DNA from: Metellina segmentata
Lineage: Eukaryota > Arthropoda > Arachnida > Araneae > Tetragnathidae
Length of the DNA stretch: 64,000 nucleotides
Assembly (NCBI GenBank): GCA_947359465.1
Contig: OX375873.1
Location: 137,265,916 to 137,329,915, forward strand
Direction of reading: 5' to 3'
Positions 22,470-33,477 of the stretch are shown here, in pieces. The position numbers and the translations under genes are program-made. Position 1 is the first letter of the stretch. Each line of letters begins with the position of its first letter. The notes under the pieces are model-generated. The model worked only from the letters and a program-made list of their open reading frames with translations. It was not told the origin of the DNA and made no database searches.

Positions 22470-22565
22470 TCCATGCGGGATTCGAACTCGCAATCGCACC
22501 CTGCCACCTCCTTAAGAGCGACGCCGGTTGCTAATCCGCGACTCTAACAACCGGGACACCGCGGT
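22470..22565 (-). repeat. SINE-B-type tRNA-like head, isolated
   Basis: On the - strand: CGCGGTGTCCCGGTTGTTAG with AGCAACCGGCG and the B box GCGAGTTCGAATCCCGC, separated by about 30 extra bases. The shared SINE core does not follow. Confidence 0.5.
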
Positions 22566-22806
22566 CTTCATTTTCATTTGAAAAATGCATTTCTTTTATG
22601 TACACAGCAGTCTTCGTGTGAGTTTCAGGAGACTTGTTTCTGAGATTTCTCTAAGACGAAACATGTAGAAGCTTTATTTTAAACAAAAGGCGACTCAATA
22701 ACTTTAGTAACCCATATGAGTCATGCAACCTGCCTTGTGCACGAATTTTTAGAGATCTTTATGAACAGAATCTTTTCCGATTATTTCAACCAACAGATTT
22801 AGTCTA

Positions 22807-24309
22807 CAGGGTGGTCCCGAATTCATGGTACAAACTTTAATGGTAGGTACAGGACATTGTAACAATGATTTATTGTATAGAAATGTATAGTCGCAAGTGA
22901 CGCGGTGAGGCGAAAACAGGGGAAATAACGGCCGAAAGGAAAAACAAAGATTTTATTGAAAGCGTTGTTGACAAGTGTCATGTTTACAGTAATTGTTCAA
23001 AATTGCGTCCACCAGTATCGATACATGCTTGACAGCGTCGGTGGAGCGATTGGCGTACACGTTCAAAGATGCCTGGTATTTCACGCACACCTGCAGCAGC
23101 TACAGATAAGCGAGCGACGAGATCCTCATCTGAGTCAACTGGAGTCTCATAAACAAGATGCTTTAGATGTCCCCATAAAAAGTAATCGAGGCTCGATAAA
23201 TCGGGAGATCGGGGTGGCCAAGGGACTGGTCCACCACGCCCAATCCATCGAGTACCAAACGTGGCATTCAGGTAATTCCGTACATCAATGCTGAAGTGTG
23301 CTGGCGCCCCATCGTGCTGAAACCACATGCGGTTACGAATGGCGATCGGAACATCATGCAGCAGTTGTGGTAACACTTCTTTCAGAAAAATAAGATAGCT
23401 TCCGCCAGTGAGCCGCGTGGGTAGTAAGTATGGGCCAATCAAAAAGTCGTTCACAATACCAGCCCACACATTAATACTGAAACGTTGTTGAAACGCATGT
23501 CGACGCGTTGCATGTGGATTATCGGTTGCCCACACATGGGAAGTGTGCGAATTAAAGACACCCTCGCGTGAAAATGTCGCTTCATCTGTAAATAGCACAT
23601 AATCTACGAAATCCGGCTGCAACGCACATTGCTGCATCACCCACAGGCAGAAGTTCACGCGGCGAGGATAATCTGCCGGATTCAATGCTTGTACTTTCTG
23701 AAAATGGAAGGGGTGTAAGCGATTTTCGTTTAACACTCTGCATACAGTCTGATCACTCACACCTACGTCACGCGCAACAGTTCTTGTGCTTGACTCGGGT
23801 CTATCAGCCACAATGTTCAAGATGCTTTCTTCCAGCCTTGGAGTGCGTACAGCTCTTACTCGACCAGCGCCATGTCTGTTGACGTCGAACGCACCTGTTT
23901 CACAAAGTTGACGATGTAACCGTTGAAAAATTCTATGATCCGGCATTCGTCGATCAGGATACTCCGCGCGATACATTCGTAACGCAGCTCTGCCGTTACC
24001 ATTTGCACGGCCGTACATGTAATGCATGTCTGCTTTTTCTGCATACGTAAAGTCACCCATCGTCTACGGCAGCACAATTGTGAATGGCGCTTTTCCCTAC
24101 TGCGATGCATCATGTTCAACAGCGGCTAGACATCTACTGCCCTCTACCGGCAATGATACCAACCGATCACTCCATTTCTCTTTCCTTTTATTTCCCCTGT
24201 TTACGCCTCACCGCGTCACTTGCGACTATACATTCCTATACAATAAATCATTGTTACAATGTCCTGTACCTACCATTAAAGTTTGTACCATGAATTCGGG
24301 ACCACCCTG
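22807..24309 (-). mobile_element. Intact Tc1/mariner-superfamily transposon with 122-bp inverted repeats
   Basis: The element starts CAGGGTGGTCCCGAATTC and ends with its complement, bordered by TA (22805-22806 and 24310-24311). The inverted repeats, 22807-22928 and 24188-24309, differ at only two of 122 positions. The transposase frame between them is unbroken. Near-identical ends plus an intact gene indicate recent insertion. The transposase is on the - strand. Confidence 0.92.
22984..24060 (-). CDS. Transposase, Tc1/mariner superfamily (DUF4817-type N-terminus)
   Basis: Uninterrupted 358-residue protein. The N-terminal part (YAEKADMHYMYGRANGNG, about residues 5-22) is of the DUF4817 type common in arthropod elements. 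Helix-turn-helix sequence follows (TVARDVGVSDQTVCRVLNEN, about 93-112). The DDE/D catalytic domain has VLFTDEATF (first Asp), WFQHDGAPAHF (second Asp) and PPRSPDLSSLDYFLWG (third acidic residue Asp, 36 residues after the second). The enzyme would cut at the inverted repeats and insert at TA. The ATG at 24060 starts the family N-terminus (MGDFTYAEKA). All motifs seem intact. It is an intronless frame in an intron of the host gene, opposite to Mitf and on the host gene's strand. Confidence 0.92.
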   Translation of the reverse strand: MGDFTYAEKADMHYMYGRANGNGRAALRMYRAEYPDRRMPDHRIFQRLHRQLCETGAFDVNRHGAGRVRAVRTPRLEESILNIVADRPESSTRTVARDVGVSDQTVCRVLNENRLHPFHFQKVQALNPADYPRRVNFCLWVMQQCALQPDFVDYVLFTDEATFSREGVFNSHTSHVWATDNPHATRRHAFQQRFSINVWAGIVNDFLIGPYLLPTRLTGGSYLIFLKEVLPQLLHDVPIAIRNRMWFQHDGAPAHFSIDVRNYLNATFGTRWIGRGGPVPWPPRSPDLSSLDYFLWGHLKHLVYETPVDSDEDLVARLSVAAAGVREIPGIFERVRQSLHRRCQACIDTGGRNFEQLL

Positions 24310-24315
24310 TATATA

Positions 24316-25530
24316 CACTGAAGAGACAAAACATTATGATCACCTACTCAATAACGCGTTGCGCCTTCTTTGGACTGTAAAACAGCTGCAACTCGCCTTG
24401 GCATAGATGCCACAAGTTCTTGGTACACGACTCGAGACAGGTGTACCAATTGTCTAAGAAGCGGTCACGCAAAGTCGAGATATTCGGACATGGTGGTGTT
24501 TGAGCTCTGAGCTGCCGCTCCATGACACCCCAAATGTGCTCTATCGGATTAAGATCCGGCTAGTTAGGTGGCCAGGACATTAAGTGGAATGCATCAATAT
24601 GCTCCTCGAACCACTCCAACGCAATCCGAGCCTTGTGACATGGGACATTGTCCTGCCGGAAGATTCCATTTCCATTTGGGAAGACAGACGCCATGTAAGG
24701 GTGCAACTGATCCGCAATGATGCTCAGCTAGTTCGCAGCGGTCATGGTCTGTTCTACCGCACCTACGGGTCACAGACTCGTCCATGAGAACGTCCCCCAA
24801 AGAATAATACAGCCACTACCAGCCTGTGTATGACCTACTGTACCAGAGGGGAGCAACTGTTCGCCTGGCAGACGGCGTACCCTGACATGACCATCGACGT
24901 GATGAATGAAAAATCGGTATTCATCTGACCAGGAAACACTCTTCCACTCATCCATGGTCCAGTCTCGATGCTCTCGGGCTCACTGTAGCCGTAGTTGACG
25001 ATGACGCTTGGTCAACAGAGGCACACGAGTGGGACATCAGCTGCAGTCCCATATCCAACAGTGTCCGCTGAACTGTGTTCTGAAACACTTGCGCTTGGAC
25101 CTGCATTGTATTGGACTGTAAGCTGAGCCACTGTCTCGTGCCGATTTTGCTTTACCAAGCGGGACAGTCTCCGACGTCCTTTTTCTTTGATGACGCGTAT
25201 ACGACCAACACCTTGGCGTCTACTACAAGTGTTACAGTCAATTATCTACTTTGCATGAATACTAACAACGGCAGATCGTAAACAACCTACCAGTCGTGCA
25301 GCTTCGGTGTTACTCGTTCCTAGTCTTCGGGTCATTACGATCTGCCCTCTATCAAATTCGCTTAGATCAGCAGCCTTTCCCATCACTCTTAAAAGTAAGT
25401 GCAGGAATGATTACTTACCTTTTTCAGCAGCAGTTAAATATCATTCTCACTTAATCACGTGCCCTCCACGTCATCCAGACGAGTTCATTGAAAAATCTGG
25501 GGATGTTCATAATGTTTTGGCTCGTGAGTG
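24316..25530 (-). pseudogene. Dead Tc1-like transposon
   Basis: Ends TACACT...AAAACATTATGA and its complement, bordered by TA, one TA step from the intact element. The - strand shows Tc1 transposase relics: KSVSWSDEYRFFIHHVDG with first Asp near 24930, FRQDNVPCHKARIALEWFEE with second Asp near 24650, and WPPN-stop-PDLNPIEHIWGV near 24560. Several stops and frameshifts. 1215 bp. Confidence 0.82.
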
Positions 25531-25603
25531 TATTTTGTAGGGTAAAATCAATATTCACTCACTACTCGGCTATTTTCCGACCTTAGAGTATAAAATACCA
25601 CCA

Positions 25604-25685
25604 AGCATACACTACCTTACAATACTGGACCAAACGCCAGCTGATTTGCATAAAATCCGACTACTTGTTTGGGGGTGTTTTTCGT
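25604..25685 (+). mobile_element. End fragment of the CCCTACAATAATGGACC Tc1-like family
   Basis: ACTACCTTACAATACTGGACC, then about 60 bp matching the left part of the 31641 copy (TTTGCATAAAATCCGACTAC). Only the left end. Confidence 0.7.
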
Positions 25686-26455
25686 GGTTATAGTTCCATT
25701 TTTATCCCCCCCCCATCGGTTGTCTCGACGAAATATCAGCAAAACAGGCCAGATCTTGATGAACGAGATATCTCGTCATAAGAAGAAAACTGACCAGATC
25801 TCAGCGTCGTCAAAACCCATTGAATCTTCTATCTATCGCTATCTCGGATGATGACTCGATCTTGATCCGTCATCTATTACAAGATCGGAAATATCTTGAT
25901 TACGAGGCGTCTCGTCGTTAGCGCAATTTGTCAGATGTTGGTGGACGCGATATGTTGTCAAAACCACTTGGAGGGTCAATGTAATATTTAAAAATGCTCA
26001 CAAGAGAGAATGTTCTGATCGCTACTTCGTATTTGTGTTCACCCAACTTGTGATAAATGTGTCAAAAAGTAGAAATCGCCCCGCAGCCAGGAAAGGTGGC
26101 TATTTTGTCTTCTTTTTCAAGCACCTGTTGAGTTGGGGAAAACCCCATCGAACGCGAGAGAGTTGTCTGCTTTCCTTTTCCAACCCCGCGGCGAGTGTTT
26201 TATAAAAGGAAAGTAGTATTTATCGAGCTGAGTTCGTTTACCTCGTCGACCCACAAAATGTGTTAGTTTTGGAAAAGCAAACATTTCCACTCGGTTCCCC
26301 TCGGGGTTCGCCACAGATCGCGTTTTACGCAGCAGAACGTTCTGGAACAAACAGCAGTGGGTCTTGGGCCCACATTCACTCCCAGCTCGTGCCACCGTGG
26401 TTCCTTCCGCAATACGAGTGCGGTAGAACGTCGGTTATACGAACAGCGGTTATCA
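25686..26455. other. Intron sequence with palindrome and GC-richer block
   Basis: ACGAGATATCTCGT, a 14-bp palindrome, lies at about 25763-25776 among several ATCTCG/CGAGAT words. 26080-26420 is GC-richer, without a supported gene. Confidence 0.3.
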
Positions 26456-26512
26456 TAATGGTAATTTTTTAATAAACATCGTACTAGAGCTCTACAACGG
26501 GCTATTGACGAC
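26456..26512 (-). repeat. 3' end of SINE-A, strongly truncated
   Basis: ATAATGGTAATTTTTTAATAA tail region and about 35 bp of core ending CGGGCTATTGACGAC. Confidence 0.65.
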
Positions 26513-27732
26513 CAGGACTGTAGTGGATGGTATACGGCGCCACTGCAATCCTGGGTTTTCCACCAAATTCCGCATACCCTCAGGTCTTTCTTAAAAACTA
26601 CGTACGTGCTTTGATTTTTCTTGAAAACATCGCGAAATATCCCGTGAAATGCAGATAGCTATAGAAGCAAAAGAAAATGTTTTTATTTTAAGATATCACC
26701 TCGGTACATAATTTCAAAATCGTTCCTATATATCAAAAGCAATTCATTCAAAGTTATGTCGATAGAATGAAATCCAGACCTTGTTCCGGTGTTAATGAAG
26801 AAAATTGTAAACTTTTGAAGGACATATCCATGCTTGATACAGAAAATAGAAATACAGGTGATGTTCACCATGGAGAAAAGGAGGTAAAAAGGATCTGTCG
26901 ACGTTTTGGTATAGATGAAATGTGCACTATTCAGGGTGAGAGTCTAATGAAATCGCCCAAATTCCAGCAAAATTAAATTGAAACCTCTTTTAAAGACTAT
27001 TGAAATGTTACTATGCTCGGGTTTAGTTGAATGAATAACATAGTGCAACAGATTTGAGATCATCTTTATTGATTTCAAACGTCTCCAATCTAGCGTTTAT
27101 TAATGCAAATAGACCACCTATAGAACACTTTCAACCGAAAAAATTTGTAAATTCTTGTTTGTCCAACCATCCCTCTTCAGTAGACAATAGATCAAGAGTA
27201 TGCGCTACAAAAAGAGACACAGAAACAGATTTCTCTCACAACAATATTTCAATGAAAATAATAGAGGTAGGCCTTAAAATTAAAAAAAAAATGCATCCTA
27301 CTTTATATGAGTTTAAATATTTTTCTTAACATTTTTCCTGTAATTATTTTATATCATAGTTAAATATTAATATAGTGATACATTTTCAAAATTTGAATAT
27401 CACTCGATGCTAGTCTGCATATTTTGCTTTGCATAAATGCTGTAAACTCTCAATAATTCCAATCCTTGAACTCGAAGCTCTGCTCAATACGAAATTTCTT
27501 CAAAGTTACACAATTCCTTTCCTGTAATATAAAATTAATAAAGGGTTTTTCTCTCGAAAATTTGATTCATTCGAACCTATTCTCCGGTCCTTTAAGTATA
27601 CCCCATGGGTGCCAAGTGGGGCGGTCAACTCCCTGGTTTACGGATTTCCTATACATTTACATGTATGTGCGTGTGTGTACATGTTTTTTTCCCACCGTGG
27701 AAAGCGTAAGTAGCAAGTACCCTTTTTTTTTT
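26513..27732. other. AT-rich intron sequence
   Basis: No repeat or exon recognised. A 69-residue + frame at 26767-26976 and a 91-residue frame at 27054-27329 lack supporting signals. Confidence 0.35.
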
Positions 27733-27920
27733 AGATAACGAGGCATGGCCTGAGCTGGATCCCCAACCTCCAAACTCCCACACCACACAAACGTGAGGAC
27801 ATTTGATGTCGCGTCGGATTTAACATGCCCACTTTATACACGATGCTCTTTGTTTGGACTCGAACTCGCAACCCTTCGTTTGCTAAGCCGTTACTCTTCC
27901 AACCAGGCTATCGCAACCCG
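27733..27920 (-). repeat. SINE-B copy, 5' half
   Basis: Core from AACGAGGCATGGCCTGAGCT to the head; B box GGACTCGAACTCGCAA near 27857. Faces the + copy that follows. Confidence 0.8.
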
Positions 27921-27921
27921 G

Positions 27922-28090
27922 AATAGCAATCGAAGAGTTCGAGACTCGATTCAAGACCGTCGTGTACGTGGAGGCACCTTGACTCTGTCGTGGCCTCAAA
28001 TGTCCCCTCACGTTGGCATGAAAGTTTGGAGAGTGGGTATTGATCTCGTCATCTGAAAATGGTAAAAAATGAAAAAGTATCCTCGGATCT
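27922..28090 (+). repeat. SINE-B copy, inverted neighbour
   Basis: Damaged head, B-box relic (GTTCGAGACTCGATTC), then core to the ATCCTCGGATCT region. Makes an inverted pair with 27733-27920. Confidence 0.75.
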
Positions 28091-28434
28091 CAGGCCGTGG
28101 TAGCCCAGGTATTAGATTTTTTTTAATAGCGTTTCTCGTGGTGCCGTGCTAGGTAATGTATTGTTTAAATGAGAACCGGGCATCTCTATTAGCGAAAGTA
28201 AAGCCTTTTTTCATTGTCATTCCGCATCAATTTTCCTTGTTATCCCTTATCTGTCGCTCACAGCGCAAGTCCACAAATAGAAGACAGTTTGATTTTCGGA
28301 AAGCAGCTCGTAACGGATACATTTTAGGTACAACTAAGGTAACACGTTTTCACTTTTCAATTATTTTCTCTTCTTGGGTTTTTTGGAGGTTTATGGAGTC
28401 GTGGATTGGGTCTAGCACAGCTAGACCCTATCGG

Positions 28435-28625
28435 TAATTTTACTGGTAATTTTAGTTAACGTCGTACTAGGGCAACACAACGGGCTATTGACGACGGTCC
28501 GGGATCAGTCCCTTAAGGGAAAGATCCGAGGACAACACTTCGTAATTTTGAACCACGGTCAGATGACGAAGCAACACCTGAGCTGGCACCCCACTCTCCA
28601 AACATCCACACCAACCCAACGTGAG
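28435..28625 (-). repeat. 5'-truncated SINE-A with perfect target duplication
   Basis: Tail to core, ending at CCAACCCAACGTGAG; the tRNA head is absent. Flanked by TAGACCCTATCGG (28422-28434 and 28626-28638). Confidence 0.9.
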
Positions 28626-28834
28626 TAGACCCTATCGGAGATTAGAAACAACAACGCTTTTAAATTATGTGTAGAAAATTAAACCGAACTGAAAAACTAA
28701 ACTTAAAACAGCTGTCAAATTCCAATAAAACATAACCAATCTATGTATGTACGGTTACGCAATAACTGCCGCTTTATCTTTCATTTTGATCCATAAGAAA
28801 AACATTATACTTAAGGATGTTAGGCAGTTGTATT

Positions 28835-28905
28835 ATCATCGCACTGGGCAACACAACGGGTTATGAGCGAAGGACCGAGATCAATCCTGAAGGAATTAGT
28901 TAGGG
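28835..28905 (-). repeat. SINE core scrap
   Basis: TCGCACTGGGCAACACAACGG and about 40 more bases of the shared 3' core. Confidence 0.6.
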
Positions 28906-29236
28906 TTATATTACACACCATGATTAGGTATCTATATATTACACACCATTGGAGGCTAAACGTCTTTGTACGTTTCTAGTCTTGAATTGAACCTGTTAAA
29001 GGTGTCATTCTAATACGGGATGTCCATTGCGCAGCCGTGTGAGGCTCTTATGCAAATAAAATGTATGTATGAAGTATATGGTAAACTGATCACTAATCAG
29101 TTTTAATTTAAATAATATGGTGAACTAAAACTAATTACAACGAAAAACCCTTGGTGTTTTTCGTAGGCTATTCTCTTTTTTGAGGAGTCAATCGAGAAAC
29201 AAAACTTTCAAAATCAAAATTGTCCTTCAGTTTTAC

Positions 29237-29722
29237 GCCGACCAACCGGTATAGTGGTTAAGGTGTTAGCCTCTAGATCGGAAGGTTCCTGGTTCGAATC
29301 CGGGTTCGGACATGGATGTTTATGAGCGTATGTGCAGAGGCGGCTGGTGCACCTTTAATCTGTCGTGTCCGAGAGTCCTCACGTTGGGTTGGCGTGGAAG
29401 TTTGGAGAGTGGGGTGCCAGCTCAGGTGTTGCTTCGTCATCTGACCGTGGTTCAAAATTACGAGGTGTTGTCCTCGAATCTTTCCCTTAAGGGACTGATC
29501 CCGGACCGTCGTCAATAGCCTGTTGTGTTGCTCTAGTACGACGTTAACTAAAATTACCATTACCATATTAACAGTTCAGACAAAATAAAAAAAATTTTGT
29601 AAAGAAAAAGTTTAAATATTTAAACAAACGGAGCATGAAATTGAAGTCAAAAATTTTCTTTTCAACGTAGTAACTTGTTTTTGACAATAGTACGACGTTA
29701 ACTAAAATTACCATTACCATTA
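29237..29722 (+). repeat. Full-length SINE-A with a duplicated, interrupted tail
   Basis: Head GCCGACCAACCGGTATAGTG at 29237, B box GGTTCGAATCCGGG at 29290, whole core, tail (ATTACC)n. The 33-bp end (TAGTACGACGTTAACTAAAA and tail) occurs twice, at 29534-29566 and 29688-29720, 121 bp apart. The target duplication CCTTCAGTTTTAC lies outside both (29224-29236 and 29723-29735). Confidence 0.9.
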
Positions 29723-29735
29723 CCTTCAGTTTTAC

Positions 29736-30782
29736 ACTCATACTGATGCAAGCGAGATATCACAAAACACGTGCTTACGTTTGTAAGCTTTGTTACGTGC
29801 GAGACTCGTGTGACTTCCGTTGTCAAGCTAGCGCTCAGTCGGCAAAGCTTAATGCGATATTTTTCACACATTTCCCATGCTGGATCTTGCTTTGTCAAAA
29901 ATGTCTCAGCCACGAAAGCAACACAGTTTCAGCTATGAATCAGGCTGACCGGGAGAAACTGGATAGACCTTAAAATATTTAACTCATTTTCAGTTTCTCG
30001 TCGTTTGTTTTGTTATTAAAGATAGATGAAGGGCACTTTTTCAAGTAGTCCTTCCTGAAATGTGGCTTCCAAAGGTAGTGTAGCTGGCCACCCTTGTTCT
30101 AATATATGCGTATCCAATACTGGTCTAGGCTCACACGGGCTGCTGGACTGTAGACATGCACCCCAATCACATGCCCCTAATTCGGAAGCGTGGGACCCCT
30201 AGAGACAGTAAATCCCAAAGGGAAAGAAAATATCACCACGAGGCTAAGTCCGTTCATACCTAAAAGAAATATGCCCGAGGACCTAGTCCACTCTTTTCAT
30301 CTCTAGTAGACCTCCACTGCGTTATTGCAGATGGTAACGTTGGTATTCCCCTTGAAGTCGTCTGCGACTTACAGTATGCGATATTGAAATGAACGAGGTT
30401 TGTAAATAGCATGACAATTTCGGTCTCTCTTCCGAATGCAACACAACAGAGGTAGCTCCCCATTCCATTGAAGATGATGACACCGAGAGCAGGCGGTTTT
30501 CCTTCACGGCTTAGTTATGAGGAGTGAAGGCAGATGAACAAAAGACATTGTGTGCTTTGCCGACGATTCTAGCGAGATTTTATTTCCAAGGCCAGAGGGT
30601 TTCCGTACTTTCCTCATTTGTAGGAAAACAAGCAGAAATGAGGCTTCCACTTCTTTTTTTGTCAGATTAGAAGAAATAAATCATTTACATCCGTTTACTT
30701 CATTAACGGCCATATTTGGCAATGCTGCGCCTCACCTGAGGCGGACATCAGGAAATGGACAAGGAGAGGTTGACTAACACAG
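29736..30782. other. Intron sequence
   Basis: No supported exon or repeat. Open frames at 29746-29973 and 30550-30777 (+) are not splice-bounded. Confidence 0.35.
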
Positions 30783-30880
30783 AAGAGAGATATACATACA
30801 GCGAGGAATCGAATCTGCCCCGCCTACCACTCGCAGGTTGCTAGCGCAGTGGGCATACCCATTGAGCCACGATGGCAATA
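30783..30880 (-). repeat. tRNA-like SINE head, family D
   Basis: On the - strand: CATCGTGGCTCAATGGGTAT, GCCCACTGCGCTAGCAACC and a B-box relic GCAGATTCGATTCCTCG. Confidence 0.65.
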
Positions 30881-31321
30881 GTCGTGGTGAGACAAACTGC
30901 GCATTGGACTGACAAGCTACTCCGATAAGCGCATGTATGTTGGATGTTCGTGTCCGTCCAATGTGCGGCTTGCCACAGAAAATGTTGGTCCATATTCCAC
31001 ACATGCAATCAGTGATATAAACAAAATTCTACTATGATCTACTGCAACATCTGTCGGTTTTTATTTGTCACTGTGATCCATTTTTGCAACACGTATGCTA
31101 GTTAGAGCAGGACCTGTGGCTTTAAGTGAATTCTGAACTATTACGAACGTTCATGGCATCCGCTGGATTGCGATCCAGAGCATTTTGTACCGGGTCAGGC
31201 ATCAGTGGTAGAGATCCTATCTATTACCCAGTGATTTTCACCTCTTTGAACCTTACCAAGACATTGCGAGGACACCATTCAGGTTACGTTCAATGCTTAA
31301 AAGATAGTTGTATCTCGGGTT

Positions 31322-31620
31322 GATAAACATCGCACTGGAGCAACGCAACGAGTTATTGCCGATAGTCTGGGATCAATCCCGAAGGATAAAAACTGAGGAC
31401 AACACCATGTAATTTTGAATCACGATCAAATGCAACACCTGAGCTAGCACCCCCCTTTCCAAACTTCCAAAACCATGCCAACGTGAGGATATTTGAGGCC
31501 ACCGCAGATTCAACGTGCACCAGCCCCATGTACACGACGATCTTTAGATGGATTCGAACTCGCAACCCTTCTATTGCTAATCCGTTGGGGCTAACGCGGC
31601 CCAGTAGCTCGGATAACCAG
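31322..31620 (-). repeat. SINE-B copy
   Basis: 3' end TTGATAAACATCGCACTGGA, core, B box GGATTCGAACTCGCAA at 31550-31565, and head (GGGCTAACGCGGCC-side) to about 31620. Confidence 0.85.
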
Positions 31621-31640
31621 GTATTTATTAATGAAATATA

Positions 31641-32193
31641 CACTACCCTACAATAATGGACCGCACGCCAGCGGATTTGCATAAAATCCGACTACTTGCT
31701 TGGGGTGTTCTTCGTGGTATGGCCTGGGATCTTTGCATGTTGTTCCTGGTCAGTTGAACTCCGACGCCTACATGAACATTTTGGACGATCGGGTTCTTCC
31801 TACACTCTGGCAGTTTTATGAAATGGACGAATGTTACTTCCTGTACGGCTAAGCTCCATCTCACGTTGCAGCCTCTGTCAAGCAGTGGTATCAAGATATG
31901 GATGTCAAACGTTTTCCCTTGCCAGCTCAGAGTCCCGACCTAAACACCAGAGAACATTTGTGGGACGCGTTAGAGCGACGCTGACGGACCAGGGAACCCC
32001 GTCCGAAATCAATAGCCGAGCTGGCGACATTCTTGCAGCAGGAATGGACACAAATACCCACAGCTGTGTAGCAATACCTTGTCGAAAGTATACCCGGAAG
32101 GGTTGCTAGTGTCATTGGGGCACCTATTAAAGCATGCATTCTTTCCCTTATACCATCACATCTTGCTGTGAGGTCCATTATTGTAGGGTAGTG
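31641..32193 (+). mobile_element. Internally deleted Tc1-like element with perfect 22-bp inverted repeats
   Basis: CACTACCCTACAATAATGGA at the left and its exact complement at the right (22 bp); TA precedes it and AT follows. The + strand shows Tc1 relics: APSHVAASVKQWYQDMDVKR near 31855-31915 and PAQSPDLNTREHLWDALERR near 31920-31980, with stops around them. This is the best copy of the family also seen at 6593, 12006 and 25604. Confidence 0.82.
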
Positions 32194-33023
32194 ATGTTTA
32201 TTTTGTTGCTAAATCTAAATTGCAATGGAAAAGTCTCATTTTAGTTCATCTGAATGCCCCTAATTCACTGTACATGTGCCCAATTATTAATCTCGGGCAT
32301 CAGACCCCTCCACTAAGGTGCTAAAAAAGTAGTTTTGCGAGCGACGCCGATCATTTTGAAGAGTTCTCCCCATCAGGCAAGTTGGCTCGCTTTTGACCCG
32401 GAATTCCAAATCACATCTGTCAGCGCTCTATCCCTAATTTTGAAGCCGAAGGGACTGAAGAAAACCGGAAAGACTACCTCCGTGTTTTCACTTAAAGGAG
32501 TCGCTAAATGGTATTATGTCGTTTATGCAAAACAATAGCAATCGATTCCTCTGCCATGCCAGTCAAGCTGGCAGTATTTCCAAGTATATATATATACCTT
32601 ACAATATTCTCACATAAATATCCGATCCTTAACACTCGATTAACAGGATGAGCTTTCAATTAACTGTTCGGTTGATTTTGTTTTATGCCGCAAGATCTGG
32701 TAAATGCGTCTAACTATTGATTGAGTGCTCTTACTGTTTTCGAGTGTATTATTAAGATTTGGGACACTTATATGCACTCAGTCAGTTTGTATTACATGAT
32801 AGAAAATTTTGTGTGCCGAACTCCTCCGGTTGCTAATGCGAGACTACCCATTGGGCTTCCGCAAGTCCAGAGCTCAAACTTGGAGATACTATCTTCTTTC
32901 AAAGTCCTATAGAACACCGGTACCCGTCAATTGAGACACAATATTGCACATTCAAACCGACGAATTCATTTAATTGCTTGCTTCTCACTATAAACTACAT
33001 TTAACACATCCCACATGCATGGG
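32194..33023. other. Intron sequence
   Basis: No exon supported. A SINE-head scrap (CTCCTCCGGTTGCTAATGCG) lies at about 32820-32840; a short (TA)n run at 32583-32596. Confidence 0.35.
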
Positions 33024-33144
33024 TCGTCATCTGACCGTGGTTCAAAAGGACGTGATGTTGTCCTCGAATCTTTCCCGTTGAGATTGACCATCGTCAATAG
33101 CCCGTTGTGTGGCTCCAGTACTACGTTAATTTAAATACCTACCC
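33024..33144 (+). repeat. 5'-truncated SINE-B
   Basis: Begins in the core at GTCGTCATCTGACCGTGGTT and ends with the ATACCTACCC tail. Confidence 0.75.
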
Positions 33145-33167
33145 ACATACAGTGTATACAAACAATG

Positions 33168-33467
33168 GTAATGGTAATTTTAGTTAACGTCGTACTACAG
33201 CAACACAACGGGCTATTGACGACGGTCCGGGATCAGTCCCTTAAGGGAAAGGTCCGAAGACAACACCTCGTAATTTTGAACCACGGTCAGATGACTAAGC
33301 AACACCTGAGCTGGCACCCCACTCTCCAAACTTCCACACCAACCCGACGTGAGGACTTTCGGCCACGACAGATTTAAGTTGCACCAGCCGCCTCTACACC
33401 ATACAGTTACAAACATCCATGCCCGGACCCGGATTCGAACCAGGAACCTTCCGATCTAGAGGCTAAG
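33168..33467 (-). repeat. SINE-A truncated inside its tRNA head
   Basis: Tail to B box (GGATTCGAACCAGGAA at 33431) but no A box. Flanked by ACAAACAATG (33158-33167 and 33468-33477). Confidence 0.88.
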
Positions 33468-33477
33468 ACAAACAATG

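Noticed and set aside
22956..23294. 112-codon + frame
   Set aside because: Antisense shadow of the transposase at 22984-24060.
29312..29518. 68-codon frames over SINE copies (also 13186, 33213 and others)
   Set aside because: Chance frames through the SINE core, repeated in several copies.
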